A stretch of DNA of 64,000 nucleotides from Cytobacillus gottheilii (GTDB lineage: Bacteria; Bacillota; Bacilli; Bacillales; Cytobacillaceae), in NCBI RefSeq assembly GCF_900166665.1, contig NZ_LT800494.1:2392232-2456231 (forward strand), read 5' to 3'. Made by a program: the position numbers and the translations under genes. This document shows positions 48,049 to 57,639 of this stretch, piece after piece. Below the pieces are notes generated by a model. That model had not been told where the DNA came from. It worked only from the letters and a program-made list of their open reading frames with translations, and did not search any database. Position 1 is the first letter of the stretch, and each line of letters begins with the position of its first letter.

Positions 48049-49281
48049 ATGCAGCAGCAATTAAATGTAACTTCAGAAATCGGTAGACTTAAAACAGTTA
48101 TGCTACATAGACCAGGATTGGAAATCGAGCATTTAATGCCACAATACTTAGAAAGACTATTATTCGATGATACTCCTCACCTTCCCATCATCCAAAAAGA
48201 ACATGATTATTTTGCGCAACAATTAACGAATAGAGACATCGAAGTTCTCTATCTCGACGTATTAATGAAAGAGGCTGTACAGAATCAGGATGCCAGGCAA
48301 TATTTTATGGATGAGATCTTAAAAGATGGCCTGGAAAACTTAGACGGATCATATGACAGTGTAAAAGAGTATTTTCAATCATTAGGAGGAGACGAGCTCG
48401 TCAGCATTGTCATGTCTGGGGTGCCTAAATCCAAAATACCAAAAAGCAAACAAGTTCATTTGCATGAGATAACAAATGAGCATTATCCCTTTTATTTAGA
48501 TCCGATGCCGAATCTTTATTTTACAAGAGATCCAGCAGCGGTGATCGGAAATGGCATTTCCATTAATCGGATGTACGAGCCTGCGAGAAGGCGTGAGTCC
48601 ATCTTTGTTGATACGATTATGAAGTTTCACCCCCGCTTTCGAGACGCTCAAAAACAAACGTACTTCTCTAGGAATGATGTTTATTCAATGGAGGGCGGCG
48701 ATCAGCTTGTTTTAAGCAGTGAAGTTTTGGCGATTGGTGTAAGCGCAAGGACAACTGCACAAGGAATTGAGAAATTAGCGTCAGAAGTGTTTAAACAGAA
48801 CAATACATTTAAGAAAGTTCTGGCAGTTGAGATTCCGAAAAAAAGAGCCTATATGCATTTAGATACTGTGTTTACGATGGTTGATTACGACAAATTCACC
48901 TATCATCCAGGGATTGAAAGTGAAGAAGGCGGACTTAATATCTATATTCTAGAAAAAACATCTGAAGAAGGTGAATTTGAAATTTCCAGAAAATCTGATC
49001 TAACCAGTGCTTTAAAGGAAGTGTTAAATCTTAAAGAAATTACGTTAATTCCCTGTGGAGGCGGATGTCCGATCGCAGCTGCCCGTGAGCAATGGAATGA
49101 TGGCTCTAATACACTCTCCATTGCACCAGGTGTTGTAGTTACCTACGACCGCAATACGGTTACAAACAATGTTCTCCGTGAGCATGGAATTGAAGTCATC
49201 GAAATTGAAAGCTCAGAATTATCCAGAGGACGTGGCGGTCCACGCTGCATGAGCATGCCGCTTGTTAGGGAGAATTTATAG
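48049..49281 (+). CDS. arcA: Arginine deiminase
   Basis: Hydrolyses arginine to citrulline and ammonia. 410 residues. Motifs: [15 protein letters not shown], the [19 protein letters not shown] segment with the active-site Asp, [31 protein letters not shown], and the C-terminal [15 protein letters not shown] with the catalytic Cys. AGGAGG precedes the ATG. The usual partners arcB, arcC and arcD do not follow: a terminator and a GntR gene do, so either the pathway is split or ArcA serves another role such as ammonia production. An ARG box lies upstream. Confidence 0.97.
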   Translation: MQQQLNVTSEIGRLKTVMLHRPGLEIEHLMPQYLERLLFDDTPHLPIIQKEHDYFAQQLTNRDIEVLYLDVLMKEAVQNQDARQYFMDEILKDGLENLDGSYDSVKEYFQSLGGDELVSIVMSGVPKSKIPKSKQVHLHEITNEHYPFYLDPMPNLYFTRDPAAVIGNGISINRMYEPARRRESIFVDTIMKFHPRFRDAQKQTYFSRNDVYSMEGGDQLVLSSEVLAIGVSARTTAQGIEKLASEVFKQNNTFKKVLAVEIPKKRAYMHLDTVFTMVDYDKFTYHPGIESEEGGLNIYILEKTSEEGEFEISRKSDLTSALKEVLNLKEITLIPCGGGCPIAAAREQWNDGSNTLSIAPGVVVTYDRNTVTNNVLREHGIEVIEIESSELSRGRGGPRCMSMPLVRENL

Positions 49282-49353
49282 TGACGTGCGTGCAGGGATA
49301 GACGTTCCGCTTCTTTTCAGTCAAAATGAACCCAATTTAAAATAGCCAGTATC

Positions 49354-49405
49354 TGCCCGAAGGATTAGACATGTTAAACTACTGCCTAATCCTCCGGGTA
49401 GTTTT
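49354..49405 (+). terminator. Terminator of arcA
   Basis: CCCGAAGGATTAG and CTAATCCTCCGGG pair with one mismatch around a 17-base loop; TAGTTTTG follows. The remaining gap to 49644 is AT-rich promoter sequence. Confidence 0.75.
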
Positions 49406-49644
49406 GTGAATTTTTCCCCCGAAAAAACAGTGTGCAATCTCCAAGTTTCAAATATAACCTTGCTCCCTGGAATCGATCTATTTGTTCCTAACCAAAAAAT
49501 TGTTCTTAATCATATAGGATTTGTCATAACATTTATGTATAATTGTTTTATAATGTATAATCTTGTAAGTTATTTTTATAAACAAAAATGTTAACGCTTT
49601 CTATTTCTTTTTTTTATTTCATGCTGCATCGATAGGAGTTCATA

Positions 49645-50373
49645 ATGGAAAAAAATCAATCACTGCATGCTTATGTGAAAGAAGAACTGATGAATCAAAT
49701 TAAATCAAACAAATACAAGCACGGAGAACAGTTCCCTACTGAATATAAACTTTGCAAAGAATTTGACGTCAGCAGAACAACGGTTCGCGCCGCTCTGCAT
49801 CAGCTCACACAAGAAGGATACCTTGTTCGTCATCAAGGAAAGGGAACATTTGTAGCTGATCCTAAAGTAAGTCAAACGCTCACCCAAACAGTTAAAAAAT
49901 ATAGTGACCAAGTGGCTATGCAAGGAAAACAAGCAAGCACACAGCTCATCAGCATCCAAGTCGTCCCTGCTAATGAATTTCTGCAAAATGCATTAAAGGT
50001 TGCTATAAATGCACCTATTCAGCGAATTGAGCGCACACGTGGTGCCAACGGAGAGCCGACACAATATCAAATTTCATATATTCCATGGGAAGTCGCACCC
50101 GGGATCACAAAAGAACATGCTGAATCATCTCTATATACCTCTTTAAAACAGCAGTTTTCCGTCCATATCGCGAAAACAACGGAAAATGTTGAAATTACAC
50201 TTGCAGATGAACGCACGAGCAATTACTTAAAATGCAAACGGGACATCCCCTGCTTCTACCTTGAAACAGTGGCAGTTGATACTACAGGACGACATGTTGA
50301 ATTTTCCCGCTCTTATTTTAGAGGAGATAAAACGAATTTTATCATTGAGAGGAATTACCCGGAAGAACAATAG
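49645..50373 (+). CDS. GntR-family regulator (HutC/UTRA type)
   Basis: A 242-residue regulator. The winged helix shows LMNQIKSNKYKHGEQFPTEYKLCKEFDVSRTTVRAALHQLTQEGYLVRHQGKGTFV. The UTRA ligand domain follows from about residue 95 (RIERTRGANGEPTQYQISYIP...). Such regulators often sense sugar phosphates. It is followed 16 bases later by a ChbG/YdjC deacetylase, consistent with control of amino-sugar or chitobiose use. AGGAGT precedes the ATG. Confidence 0.9.
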   Translation: MEKNQSLHAYVKEELMNQIKSNKYKHGEQFPTEYKLCKEFDVSRTTVRAALHQLTQEGYLVRHQGKGTFVADPKVSQTLTQTVKKYSDQVAMQGKQASTQLISIQVVPANEFLQNALKVAINAPIQRIERTRGANGEPTQYQISYIPWEVAPGITKEHAESSLYTSLKQQFSVHIAKTTENVEITLADERTSNYLKCKRDIPCFYLETVAVDTTGRHVEFSRSYFRGDKTNFIIERNYPEEQ

Positions 50374-50389
50374 AAATCGGAGGGTTAAT

Positions 50390-51088
50390 ATGAAGATACT
50401 TCTGAATGCAGATGATTACGGACTTACGAAAGGTGTTACTGATGGCATTATTCAATCACATGTTAATGGAATAGTTCAGTCAGCAACACTGATGATGAAT
50501 GGACTTGCTGTTTCATATGCAGTTGAACAAGCACACAAGCATCCCAGTTTACAGGTTGGCATTCATCTTGTACTGACATGGGGAAAGCCGGTTGGTAGAG
50601 ATGCTGCTTCATTAACGAATGAAAAAGGGCTTTTTAAATTCAGCAATTCCGAGAAATCCAATATTGACTTGGATCCTCAACTGGTCGAAAAAGAATGGGA
50701 AGCTCAAATAGAAGCTTTTCTTAATACAGGTCTCCCCCTTCACCATATCGACAGTCATCACCATGTCCACAGCTGGCCAGCTTTGAAAGAGGTCATCGTC
50801 CGGCTTGCAAAAAAATACAAGGTCCCCGTTCGTTTTGCTGATTCAATTAAAGATGAATCTGATATTCTCTTAACCCAGGCACTTTGGTTGGACTTTTATG
50901 GGGACGGTGTTGATGGTCAGCTTTTTCATAAACTTAAAGATTTGCCATATGAATCTATTGAAGTGATGACCCACCCTGCTATTATTGACCATGATCTCCG
51001 CAGTGTAAGCTCATATGTTGAGAAACGAAAAACAGAACTTGAGCTATTATGTTCCATGAGTATGCCAGATTGGGCTAAAGCATTTTAA
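50390..51088 (+). CDS. ChbG/YdjC-family carbohydrate deacetylase
   Basis: A 232-residue metal-dependent deacetylase that removes acetyl groups from N-acetyl-amino sugars such as chitobiose phosphate. Motifs: MKILLNADDYGLTKGV with the metal-binding Asp-Asp, GIHLVLTWGKP, and the histidine cluster HHIDSHHHVHSWP. CGGAGGG lies 7 bases before the ATG; a longer open frame (from 50261) overlaps the regulator and lacks a site. No sugar transporter is adjacent in this window. Confidence 0.88.
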   Translation: MKILLNADDYGLTKGVTDGIIQSHVNGIVQSATLMMNGLAVSYAVEQAHKHPSLQVGIHLVLTWGKPVGRDAASLTNEKGLFKFSNSEKSNIDLDPQLVEKEWEAQIEAFLNTGLPLHHIDSHHHVHSWPALKEVIVRLAKKYKVPVRFADSIKDESDILLTQALWLDFYGDGVDGQLFHKLKDLPYESIEVMTHPAIIDHDLRSVSSYVEKRKTELELLCSMSMPDWAKAF

Positions 51089-51106
51089 TCGGTTCCTTCA
51101 ACCACA

Positions 51107-51184
51107 TAAAAAACCGAATGATTAGATAAACTTCCTAACCATTCGGTTCTATTTTCATATTAAATATTTGTGTCCCAGCCTCTG
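51107..51184. repeat. Truncated repeat element, copy 6 (3' module)
   Basis: Hairpin ACCGAATGATTAG / CTAACCATTCGGT with flanking A and T runs, then the right end TGTCCCAGCCTCT. It lies between the convergent ChbG and serine hydrolase genes and probably terminates both. Confidence 0.8.
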
Positions 51185-51231
51185 TGAATTATAGACAGAA
51201 CAGTAATTCTACTACTTTAATATGTCAGCGT

Positions 51232-52248
51232 TTATAAAATTGCGTACTCAATTTCTTTCAGAATTTCATAAGCACCTTCAGATTCATTTGAGCATACCAC
51301 AATGTTTAGCTTTGTATCTGGATAATATACACAACGAAAGTTTACACCAGGGTCATATCCCATTAAGATGTACTTTTCGATGGCTTCTTCTTCCCTCAGC
51401 ATATATACTCCATAACCGTAAAACAGATCTTCATCGATCTCTGCCATCGCTTTCAGTAATGTCTGTGTCGTTTCTGGCTTTAACAGCTGGTCGTTCATTA
51501 ATGCTTCCCAAAAATGAATCATATCCTCTGCTGTAACATATGCCCCGCCATCAGATGCAGATTTGGCTGGGAGTGAATAAATATTTGTTTTCCAGCCTCC
51601 ATCAGGCTTCTTAACATACCCTAAAGCCGTTCTCTCGGGCAATTCATCTATTTCAAAATAACCGGATTCTGTCATTCCAGCCTTCTGAAAAATAAATTTT
51701 TCAATATAATCACTAAAGATCATTCCGCTTACCTTTTCAACAATCAGACCTAAGACAATATAGCCGGCATTATTATAATGAAAAGCTGTGCCAGCAGCAT
51801 TCTTCATCTTTCGGTTTTGGAATAATGGCAAAAAATCCTGCAGTTTCCGAATATGATACATCGGTGTTGTGATCCATAGCTCTTCGTAATCATCCATTTC
51901 TTCTTCATCAAAATAGTCTGGGATCCCAGATGTATGAGAGAGCAAGTGGTGTATGGTCACATTTGGATCAAAATAAGGAAAATCAATATCAAGGCACTCA
52001 TTCAATTTTGTATTAAATGAAACCTTCCCCTCTTCAACAAGCTGACAAATGGCGATAGCTGTGAAGATTTTACAGCCAGAAGCTATTCCATATCGAGTTT
52101 TGGATTGATTTTTAATCTTTTCGGAACGATTCGCATAACCATAACTTTCTGTTAAGCTAACAGTTTTCGATTTTACATAAAACGTTCCTGAAAATTGAAT
52201 TTTTTCGGCCGTTTGATTGATTTTTTCTAATAGATCGCGATTGTTCAT
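51232..52248 (-). CDS. Serine hydrolase, class C beta-lactamase fold
   Basis: A 338-residue protein of the penicillin-binding-protein/esterase group. The catalytic SxxK motif is SGCK in GIASGCKIFTAIAICQLVEEGK (about residue 57), and the YxN motif is YNN in FHYNNAGYIVLG. The third motif (usually HxG or KTG) is poorly kept: the equivalent region reads LMGYDPGVNFR. No signal peptide is seen, which suggests a cytoplasmic esterase or peptidase rather than a beta-lactamase. AGGAGG precedes the ATG. Substrate unknown. Confidence 0.8.
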   Translation of the reverse strand: MNNRDLLEKINQTAEKIQFSGTFYVKSKTVSLTESYGYANRSEKIKNQSKTRYGIASGCKIFTAIAICQLVEEGKVSFNTKLNECLDIDFPYFDPNVTIHHLLSHTSGIPDYFDEEEMDDYEELWITTPMYHIRKLQDFLPLFQNRKMKNAAGTAFHYNNAGYIVLGLIVEKVSGMIFSDYIEKFIFQKAGMTESGYFEIDELPERTALGYVKKPDGGWKTNIYSLPAKSASDGGAYVTAEDMIHFWEALMNDQLLKPETTQTLLKAMAEIDEDLFYGYGVYMLREEEAIEKYILMGYDPGVNFRCVYYPDTKLNIVVCSNESEGAYEILKEIEYAIL

Positions 52249-52710
52249 AATTTATTCCTCCTAAATGTCTTTTTAACTCTTCTCCTCTAATAACAGGGAA
52301 CTAAAAAGTACATTTAGTTAGCCTCTTCACATTTGAAAACGCAACATCCCCTCATCCTCCTTTATAAAACCGTAACACAATTTCTAAATTTTACAAATAC
52401 TTATAGGGGAAATTGTATTTTCTTTTATTAACAAAAACCAACTATTATTCATTTTAAGCAAACCATATGAAACGTTTCTTCTAACCAGCAGGTTTAAGAG
52501 TTACCAACATGGATCTAAATCAGTCCTCTTAAAGACTATATTAGAATGAACAAAGTGCTGTATGAACCCCTCTCCTTTCCAAATCTTCTAAAAAGATCGT
52601 TCTATCCTATAATTCTAAAAATATAAATAGAATATATGCTTAAAGGACTGATAGACTTTTGCTCTTCTTATCATAATTATAAATACTTCTACATTATAAA
52701 AAGTTTTTAT
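52249..52710. other. AT-rich intergenic gap upstream of katA
   Basis: Divergent promoter region. No open frame with a ribosome site; regulatory sites for katA lie at its right end and are listed separately. Confidence 0.5.
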
Positions 52711-52725
52711 TTATAATTATTATAA
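52711..52725 (+). promoter_or_regulatory. PerR box upstream of katA
   Basis: TTATAATTATTATAA is an exact match to the PerR consensus TTATAATNATTATAA and lies 78 bases before the katA start, just upstream of a likely promoter. Confidence 0.88.
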
Positions 52726-52732
52726 AAAAGTA

Positions 52733-52760
52733 TTGATTTTTGAGTGATAAGTGTTATCAT
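52733..52760 (+). promoter_or_regulatory. katA promoter with overlapping Fur-like palindrome
   Basis: TTGATT at 52733 and TATCAT at 52755 are 16 bases apart. TGATAA-GTG-TTATCA (52745-52759) overlaps the -10 element and is a perfect 6-bp inverted repeat close to the Fur box TGATAATNATTATCA. Confidence 0.5.
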
Positions 52761-52802
52761 TAGTTCATAAGCAATCGAAACTACTATTTGAGGTGATTTT
52801 TT

Positions 52803-54260
52803 ATGACAACTAATAATCGATTAACAACAAGCTGGGGCTCTCCTGTAGGTGATAATCAAAATTCAATGACAGCAGGCGGACGCGGTCCCACTTTACTTCA
52901 AGATGTACACCTGCTGGAGAAACTAGCACATTTTAATAGAGAACGAGTTCCAGAGCGTGTTGTTCATGCGAAAGGTGCCGGCGCACACGGGTACTTTGAA
53001 GTAACAAACGATCTATCAAAATACACAAAAGCAGATTTTCTATCAGAGGTTGGCAAACGCACACCAATGTTTATCCGCTTCTCTACTGTTGCCGGTGAGC
53101 TTGGCTCCGCTGACACGGTTCGCGACCCGCGCGGATTTGCCGTTAAGTTTTACACGGAAGATGGAAACTATGATTTAGTTGGAAATAACACACCTATCTT
53201 CTTCATTCGGGATGCGATTAAATTCCCTGATTTCATTCATACACAAAAAAGAGATCCGAAAACACATCTTAAGAATCCTACAGCGGTTTGGGATTTCTGG
53301 TCACATTCACCAGAATCATTGCACCAGGTGACATACTTAATGGGAGATCGCGGAATCCCAGCAAGTCTCCGTACAATGAATGGCTATGGCAGTCATACAT
53401 TCAAATGGGTTAACAGTGAAGGCGATGCTGTTTGGGTGAAATATCACTTTATTGCAGACCAAGGCGTTAAAAACATGGATCCGCAATTAGCCGCTAAAAT
53501 TGCTGGTGAGCACCCTGATTATCATACAGAAGATTTATTTAATGCGATTGAAAACGGCGACTTCCCTTCTTGGACATTAAAGGTTCAAATCATGCCTGTT
53601 GAAGATGCAGATACGTATCGCTTCGATCCATTCGATGTCACAAAGGTATGGTCACACAAAGATTATCCATTAATTGAAGTTGGGAAAATGGTGTTAGATC
53701 GAAACCCAGAAAACTATTTTGCTGAAGTGGAGCAGGTTACGCTTTCACCAGGCAATATGGTGCCAGGCATTGAGCCTTCTCCTGATAAAATGCTTCAAGG
53801 ACGTTTATTTGCATACTCTGATGCTCACCGTTACCGTGTGGGAGCTAACCACAACATGCTGCCAATTAACCGTCCAAAAAACGAGCAGGCTAACTACCAG
53901 CGCGATGGACAGATGCGTTTTGACAACAATGGCGGCGGCTCTGTTTATTACGAGCCAAACAGCTTTAACGGTCCTGCAGAAACACCTGAAAACCAAACTT
54001 CAGGATTTGCTGTAAATGGTGTGGCAGAAAGTGTTTCATATGATCATAACGACCATTACACACAGGCAGGTGACCTGTATCGCTTAATGGACGCTGATGA
54101 GCGTGAACGACTTGTTGCAAACATTGTGGCATCTATGAAAGAGGTAAAACTTGAAGAAATCAAAAAGCGCCAAATTCAGCACTTCTATAAAGCAGATGCT
54201 GAATATGGAACAAAAATTGCAGAAGGATTAGGTTTATCAATTGGCGAAGAAGTAAAATAA
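52803..54260 (+). CDS. katA: Catalase
   Basis: Clade-3 small-subunit haem catalase, 485 residues. Catalytic His lies in [16 protein letters not shown]; haem-ligand region [63 protein letters not shown] is the substrate-channel region, given here as family segments [10 protein letters not shown] and [18 protein letters not shown] precedes the ATG. A PerR box and a PerR-type regulator flank it, so peroxide induction is expected. Confidence 0.96.
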   Translation: MTTNNRLTTSWGSPVGDNQNSMTAGGRGPTLLQDVHLLEKLAHFNRERVPERVVHAKGAGAHGYFEVTNDLSKYTKADFLSEVGKRTPMFIRFSTVAGELGSADTVRDPRGFAVKFYTEDGNYDLVGNNTPIFFIRDAIKFPDFIHTQKRDPKTHLKNPTAVWDFWSHSPESLHQVTYLMGDRGIPASLRTMNGYGSHTFKWVNSEGDAVWVKYHFIADQGVKNMDPQLAAKIAGEHPDYHTEDLFNAIENGDFPSWTLKVQIMPVEDADTYRFDPFDVTKVWSHKDYPLIEVGKMVLDRNPENYFAEVEQVTLSPGNMVPGIEPSPDKMLQGRLFAYSDAHRYRVGANHNMLPINRPKNEQANYQRDGQMRFDNNGGGSVYYEPNSFNGPAETPENQTSGFAVNGVAESVSYDHNDHYTQAGDLYRLMDADERERLVANIVASMKEVKLEEIKKRQIQHFYKADAEYGTKIAEGLGLSIGEEVK

Positions 54261-54331
54261 CTAAAGCAAAATTCTTAGTTTTAAATTCTCATTTTATCTT
54301 CTCGATTCTCATTTAAAGACAAAATTCTTTT

Positions 54332-54372
54332 TGGAGGAGCTGTTATAAATGAAACAGACTCCTCCCATTTTT
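54332..54372 (+). terminator. Terminator of katA
   Basis: GGAGGAG and CTCCTCC pair around a 19-base loop; CATTTTTAT follows. The regulator gene starts right after, so some read-through is possible. Confidence 0.65.
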
Positions 54373-54390
54373 ATATAAAGAGGCTGATTA

Positions 54391-54810
54391 GTGATGGAAG
54401 ATGAACGAATAACAGAACTCGTTCCCTTTTTAAAAGAAAAGGGGCTGAGAATCACACCGCAGCGTATTCAGATCTTAAGTGCAATGATGGAAACTGATGG
54501 CCACCCAACCGCTGAAGACATTCAGAGTAAGATTCCCATCATCAGTCTTGCTACCATATACAATAATTTAAAATTATTCGTCAAGCTTGGCATTGTTGAA
54601 GAACTTCCTTATGGGAATGGTGTGAGCCGCTTTGAATTGTATAAAGCACCTCATTACCATGTTATTTGTGAAAACTGCGGAAAGATTGCTGACTTAAACT
54701 TTCCAGATTTAAAAGTCGTAGAAGCATTCGCTTCCAGTGTAACAGGCTTTAAAATTCACACACATAAAATGGAAGTATATGGACAATGTACGAAATGTCT
54801 ACCATCGTAG
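54391..54810 (+). CDS. PerR-type Fur-family regulator
   Basis: A 139-residue Fur-family repressor. The N-terminal winged helix shows LRITPQRIQILSAM, GHPTAEDIQ and SLATIYNNLKLFVKLGIVEEL. The dimerisation domain has the zinc cysteines CENC and CTKC. Metal-site candidates are His38, Glu82, His88, His90 and Asp101; the Glu82 position is Asp85 in B. subtilis PerR, a conservative change that could alter peroxide or metal sensing. VTGFKIHTHKMEVYGQC is PerR-like. GTG 54391 and ATG 54394 are both usable. It lies beside katA. The main Bacillus perR is elsewhere, so this may be a second copy. Confidence 0.85.
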   Translation: MMEDERITELVPFLKEKGLRITPQRIQILSAMMETDGHPTAEDIQSKIPIISLATIYNNLKLFVKLGIVEELPYGNGVSRFELYKAPHYHVICENCGKIADLNFPDLKVVEAFASSVTGFKIHTHKMEVYGQCTKCLPS

Positions 54811-54823
54811 AAAGGTGATTTGA

Positions 54824-54937
54824 ATGAAAAACAATCGAAATGTTTGCCCTGTTTGCCGCAAACCCATTAAACAGCTGAAGCATAGCAATTTATGTGCATG
54901 CGGGATTAAAATTAAAACGAAAAAAGCGATATCCTAA
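54824..54937 (+). CDS. Zinc-ribbon microprotein, 37 aa
   Basis: A 37-residue basic protein with CPVC and CAC pairs: NRNVCPVCRKPIKQLKHSN then LCACGIKIKTKK. AAAGGTG lies 6 bases before the ATG and it follows the PerR-type gene by 13 bases, so it is probably in that operon. The four Cys at spacing C-x2-C...C-x-C could bind one zinc. No family is recognised. It could interact with nucleic acid or buffer zinc released from the regulator under peroxide; that is inference. Confidence 0.6.
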   Translation: MKNNRNVCPVCRKPIKQLKHSNLCACGIKIKTKKAIS

Positions 54938-55053
54938 TATGGAAATTTCGGTATATATCACATGAGAGAAGGAATCGCTTAATAAGGAATTCCTTCTCTC
55001 TTTATACTTTTTTACAACAAAAAAAGCCACCCGAAGATGACTTCTTTTTTGGC

Positions 55054-57639
55054 CTATAGGCGAGGATCTATTTGTTCCGATTCTAATGCTAATGAGGCTA
55101 ACACACATTCATGCACACGTTCAACAGACTCCCCTGCTATAAACCGCTTAACACTTTCCATGCTAAGTGCAAACTCCTTCAATGCATTCCGCTGCTTTTT
55201 GTTTGTATTTCTTTCCTTCAGCCTTTTTAAATTGGCAGGCTCTAAGTAGTCAATGCCATAAATAATATGCAAATACTTCTGCCCTCTTACCTTAATCGCT
55301 GGCTGAAGCAGCTTCCCTTTTTCTTTCATTATAAAAACCTCTGGCTTAATGACAATGCCTTCATGACCATCCTCTGTCATGCTTTCCCACCAGCTGATGA
55401 CTTCCTCTTCACTTTGTTCATCGTCAATGATTTTGTATTCAGTCACGGTAAATAGCTTTGATAACTGTGCAAGCTCCTGATTCTGCTTCATATGCCATTC
55501 ATGTGTTTGACCGAAAAATTCACCATTGCTGTGAGCAAGGACATGAAAAGGCGCAATGCTGATTTCAGCAAGGTCATGGAGATCCCAGCAATACTTTTGG
55601 AAAACAGTCTGAAAGGTTTGCGCATTTTCGAGCTTTTGCTCGTATTGCTCCAGCCAAATCTTCGTTTCAGGATGCTCCGCTTTTTTGAGTTTTGACAAAA
55701 GCCTCTTTCTGTCTAATATCGCATGCTCAGCCACATGGGCATATTGCTTGCTGATCAATTCTTTTGCCTTTAAATTCCAGGGCATGATTTCTGCATCTAA
55801 CAGGACAAAATCGGTTTGATATTTTTCAAAGTAAGGCTGCAGCTCTTCTGATAGTTGAGTTAGTATCTTAATTTCAGCTTCTTTATTGAAAAAACGTCTT
55901 CCAGCTCTCGAGTAAATAACCCCTAAGCTCGGATATCCAAAAGACAGTTTACCCGCTTCTGCGTTCTTGAAAATATGCAGGATGGCACGTGAACCCATAT
56001 GTTTTTTCTCAGCAATCATTCTTTGAACACCCTGTTTGCGATAAAATTGGAAGGCTTCTCGAGGGTGCTCTAAGTAATTTTCCAAAGACGATGCAGCTGG
56101 CGGCGGTGTCATCGTAGGCGGGATATAAATTAGCTGTTCGATTGGAATGGTATAATGTGATACATCATCGATCGCCGGTTTGACATATTCAGCACCTACC
56201 ATAATCTCTTTCATATGTTCAGGAGAAACAGAATACCCATTAATGAATTTACCGATATTTGGCGGTGCAAACCGTTTCTTTTTCCATTCTATTAATGGAT
56301 TTTGATCTGTTTCTGAATAGTCTTGCTGAGCTTGAACAGATTGGATTTCCCGTTCAGGAAAACGCAGAGCGGTCAGCTCGCCGCCAAACACCGCTCCCTG
56401 ATCAATATTAATGGTATTGCCGACCTTCAGCGGTTTTGGCTTTGGATCATGACCCCAGATAATGAATTCACTCGAGTGATGATGGATAAACCAGTCTTTG
56501 CGGATCGGCTTGCCCTTCTCATCTACTCCGTCTGTATCTCCATATCGGCAGAAATCACTAATTCGCTTCGAGCTTTTGCCGATATAATGATCTTTAATGC
56601 CCGCATGTGTGCACACCGCTACATTTACTCCATTTTGCTGTAGCACATAATGTGAAGGTGCTTGCAGAAAAAGAGTTTTTAATGCTGCTTTCAATTTTTC
56701 AGCTTCTTCTGTACCCTTTTCCTCAGCATAGGCATTAAATTCTTCCTCTACCTTTTCATCTCCATGACTTAACGTAACCTTGCGTCCATCGAGCCAGCGC
56801 GCGATTTTCCAGCCATGGTTGCTGTCAATCATATAGGCATATCCTGCTTGTATATGTCTCAGCCAAAATTCCATCGTCACAAGCGATTTTGGCCCTCTGC
56901 TCATTACGTCACCTATGGAAAGAAGCTTTCTTCCCTCTTCATGAACATAATAGCCTTCTTCATTTTGCTTGTAATTCAGTTTTTCCAAGAGCTGAATCAT
57001 TTCATCATAACAGCCGTGAATATCGCCGATAATATCCAAGCCTGAAGCGACATCAAGCGTTAGTTTATTTTGCTCCCTGGTTATCGTGCTGTTTTGCTGA
57101 TCTTCTTCCTTCAAATAATAGACGCGTGTATAGCCTTCGTTTTTAAGAAATCGTTTCTCACGTTTAAAAGTACTGTATTGCTGCTTAATCCGCTTTTTTC
57201 CGCGAGGATCTTTTCTTACTGAATCCCTGGAAATCAGTGTGTCTTCCTTTATATCCAGAACAATAGCGATGATTGGAACATGCTGCCGGCTCGCCATTTC
57301 AATATATCTTTTGCGGTCATCACTATAAAGATTGGTGGCATCCACTATGGTGACTTTATTTAAACGTGCGCGGGCTTCAACCGTCTGATCCAGGAGCTTA
57401 AAGGCAGCTCCGGAGATCTTTTGATATTCGTTCAATAAGCCATCACTTTCTACTTTTGGGCGATTGCTGTAATCGATATATTCTGTATCTCCTACTAAAA
57501 CACGAAAGTCATCTGAACTCACTTTTTCGGAAGCTTTTATATATCCCTTTTCAATCCAATTTGAGAGCAGGGTAGTTTTACCGCTGCCTGAAGGACCGAT
57601 TAAGAGAGCGATACATCCAACTGGAAAGGAAATATTCAT
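55054..57639 (-). CDS. pnkp: Polynucleotide kinase-phosphatase-ligase (RNA repair)
   Basis: An 861-residue three-domain RNA end-healing and sealing enzyme. The kinase domain has Walker A GPSGSGKTT (15-23); the metallophosphoesterase domain has GDIHGCYDE (205-213), GDVMSRGP (243-250), SNHG and SHGD; the ligase-like adenylyltransferase has Lys546 in EKKHMGSRAI. The start at 57639 is fixed by GGAGGAA and by a 4-base ATGA overlap with hen1. Bacterial Pnkp works with Hen1 to heal and seal tRNAs cut by ribotoxins such as colicin-like nucleases. Alone the ligase domain is weak; Hen1 activates it. Confidence 0.95.
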   Translation of the reverse strand: MNISFPVGCIALLIGPSGSGKTTLLSNWIEKGYIKASEKVSSDDFRVLVGDTEYIDYSNRPKVESDGLLNEYQKISGAAFKLLDQTVEARARLNKVTIVDATNLYSDDRKRYIEMASRQHVPIIAIVLDIKEDTLISRDSVRKDPRGKKRIKQQYSTFKREKRFLKNEGYTRVYYLKEEDQQNSTITREQNKLTLDVASGLDIIGDIHGCYDEMIQLLEKLNYKQNEEGYYVHEEGRKLLSIGDVMSRGPKSLVTMEFWLRHIQAGYAYMIDSNHGWKIARWLDGRKVTLSHGDEKVEEEFNAYAEEKGTEEAEKLKAALKTLFLQAPSHYVLQQNGVNVAVCTHAGIKDHYIGKSSKRISDFCRYGDTDGVDEKGKPIRKDWFIHHHSSEFIIWGHDPKPKPLKVGNTINIDQGAVFGGELTALRFPEREIQSVQAQQDYSETDQNPLIEWKKKRFAPPNIGKFINGYSVSPEHMKEIMVGAEYVKPAIDDVSHYTIPIEQLIYIPPTMTPPPAASSLENYLEHPREAFQFYRKQGVQRMIAEKKHMGSRAILHIFKNAEAGKLSFGYPSLGVIYSRAGRRFFNKEAEIKILTQLSEELQPYFEKYQTDFVLLDAEIMPWNLKAKELISKQYAHVAEHAILDRKRLLSKLKKAEHPETKIWLEQYEQKLENAQTFQTVFQKYCWDLHDLAEISIAPFHVLAHSNGEFFGQTHEWHMKQNQELAQLSKLFTVTEYKIIDDEQSEEEVISWWESMTEDGHEGIVIKPEVFIMKEKGKLLQPAIKVRGQKYLHIIYGIDYLEPANLKRLKERNTNKKQRNALKEFALSMESVKRFIAGESVERVHECVLASLALESEQIDPRL

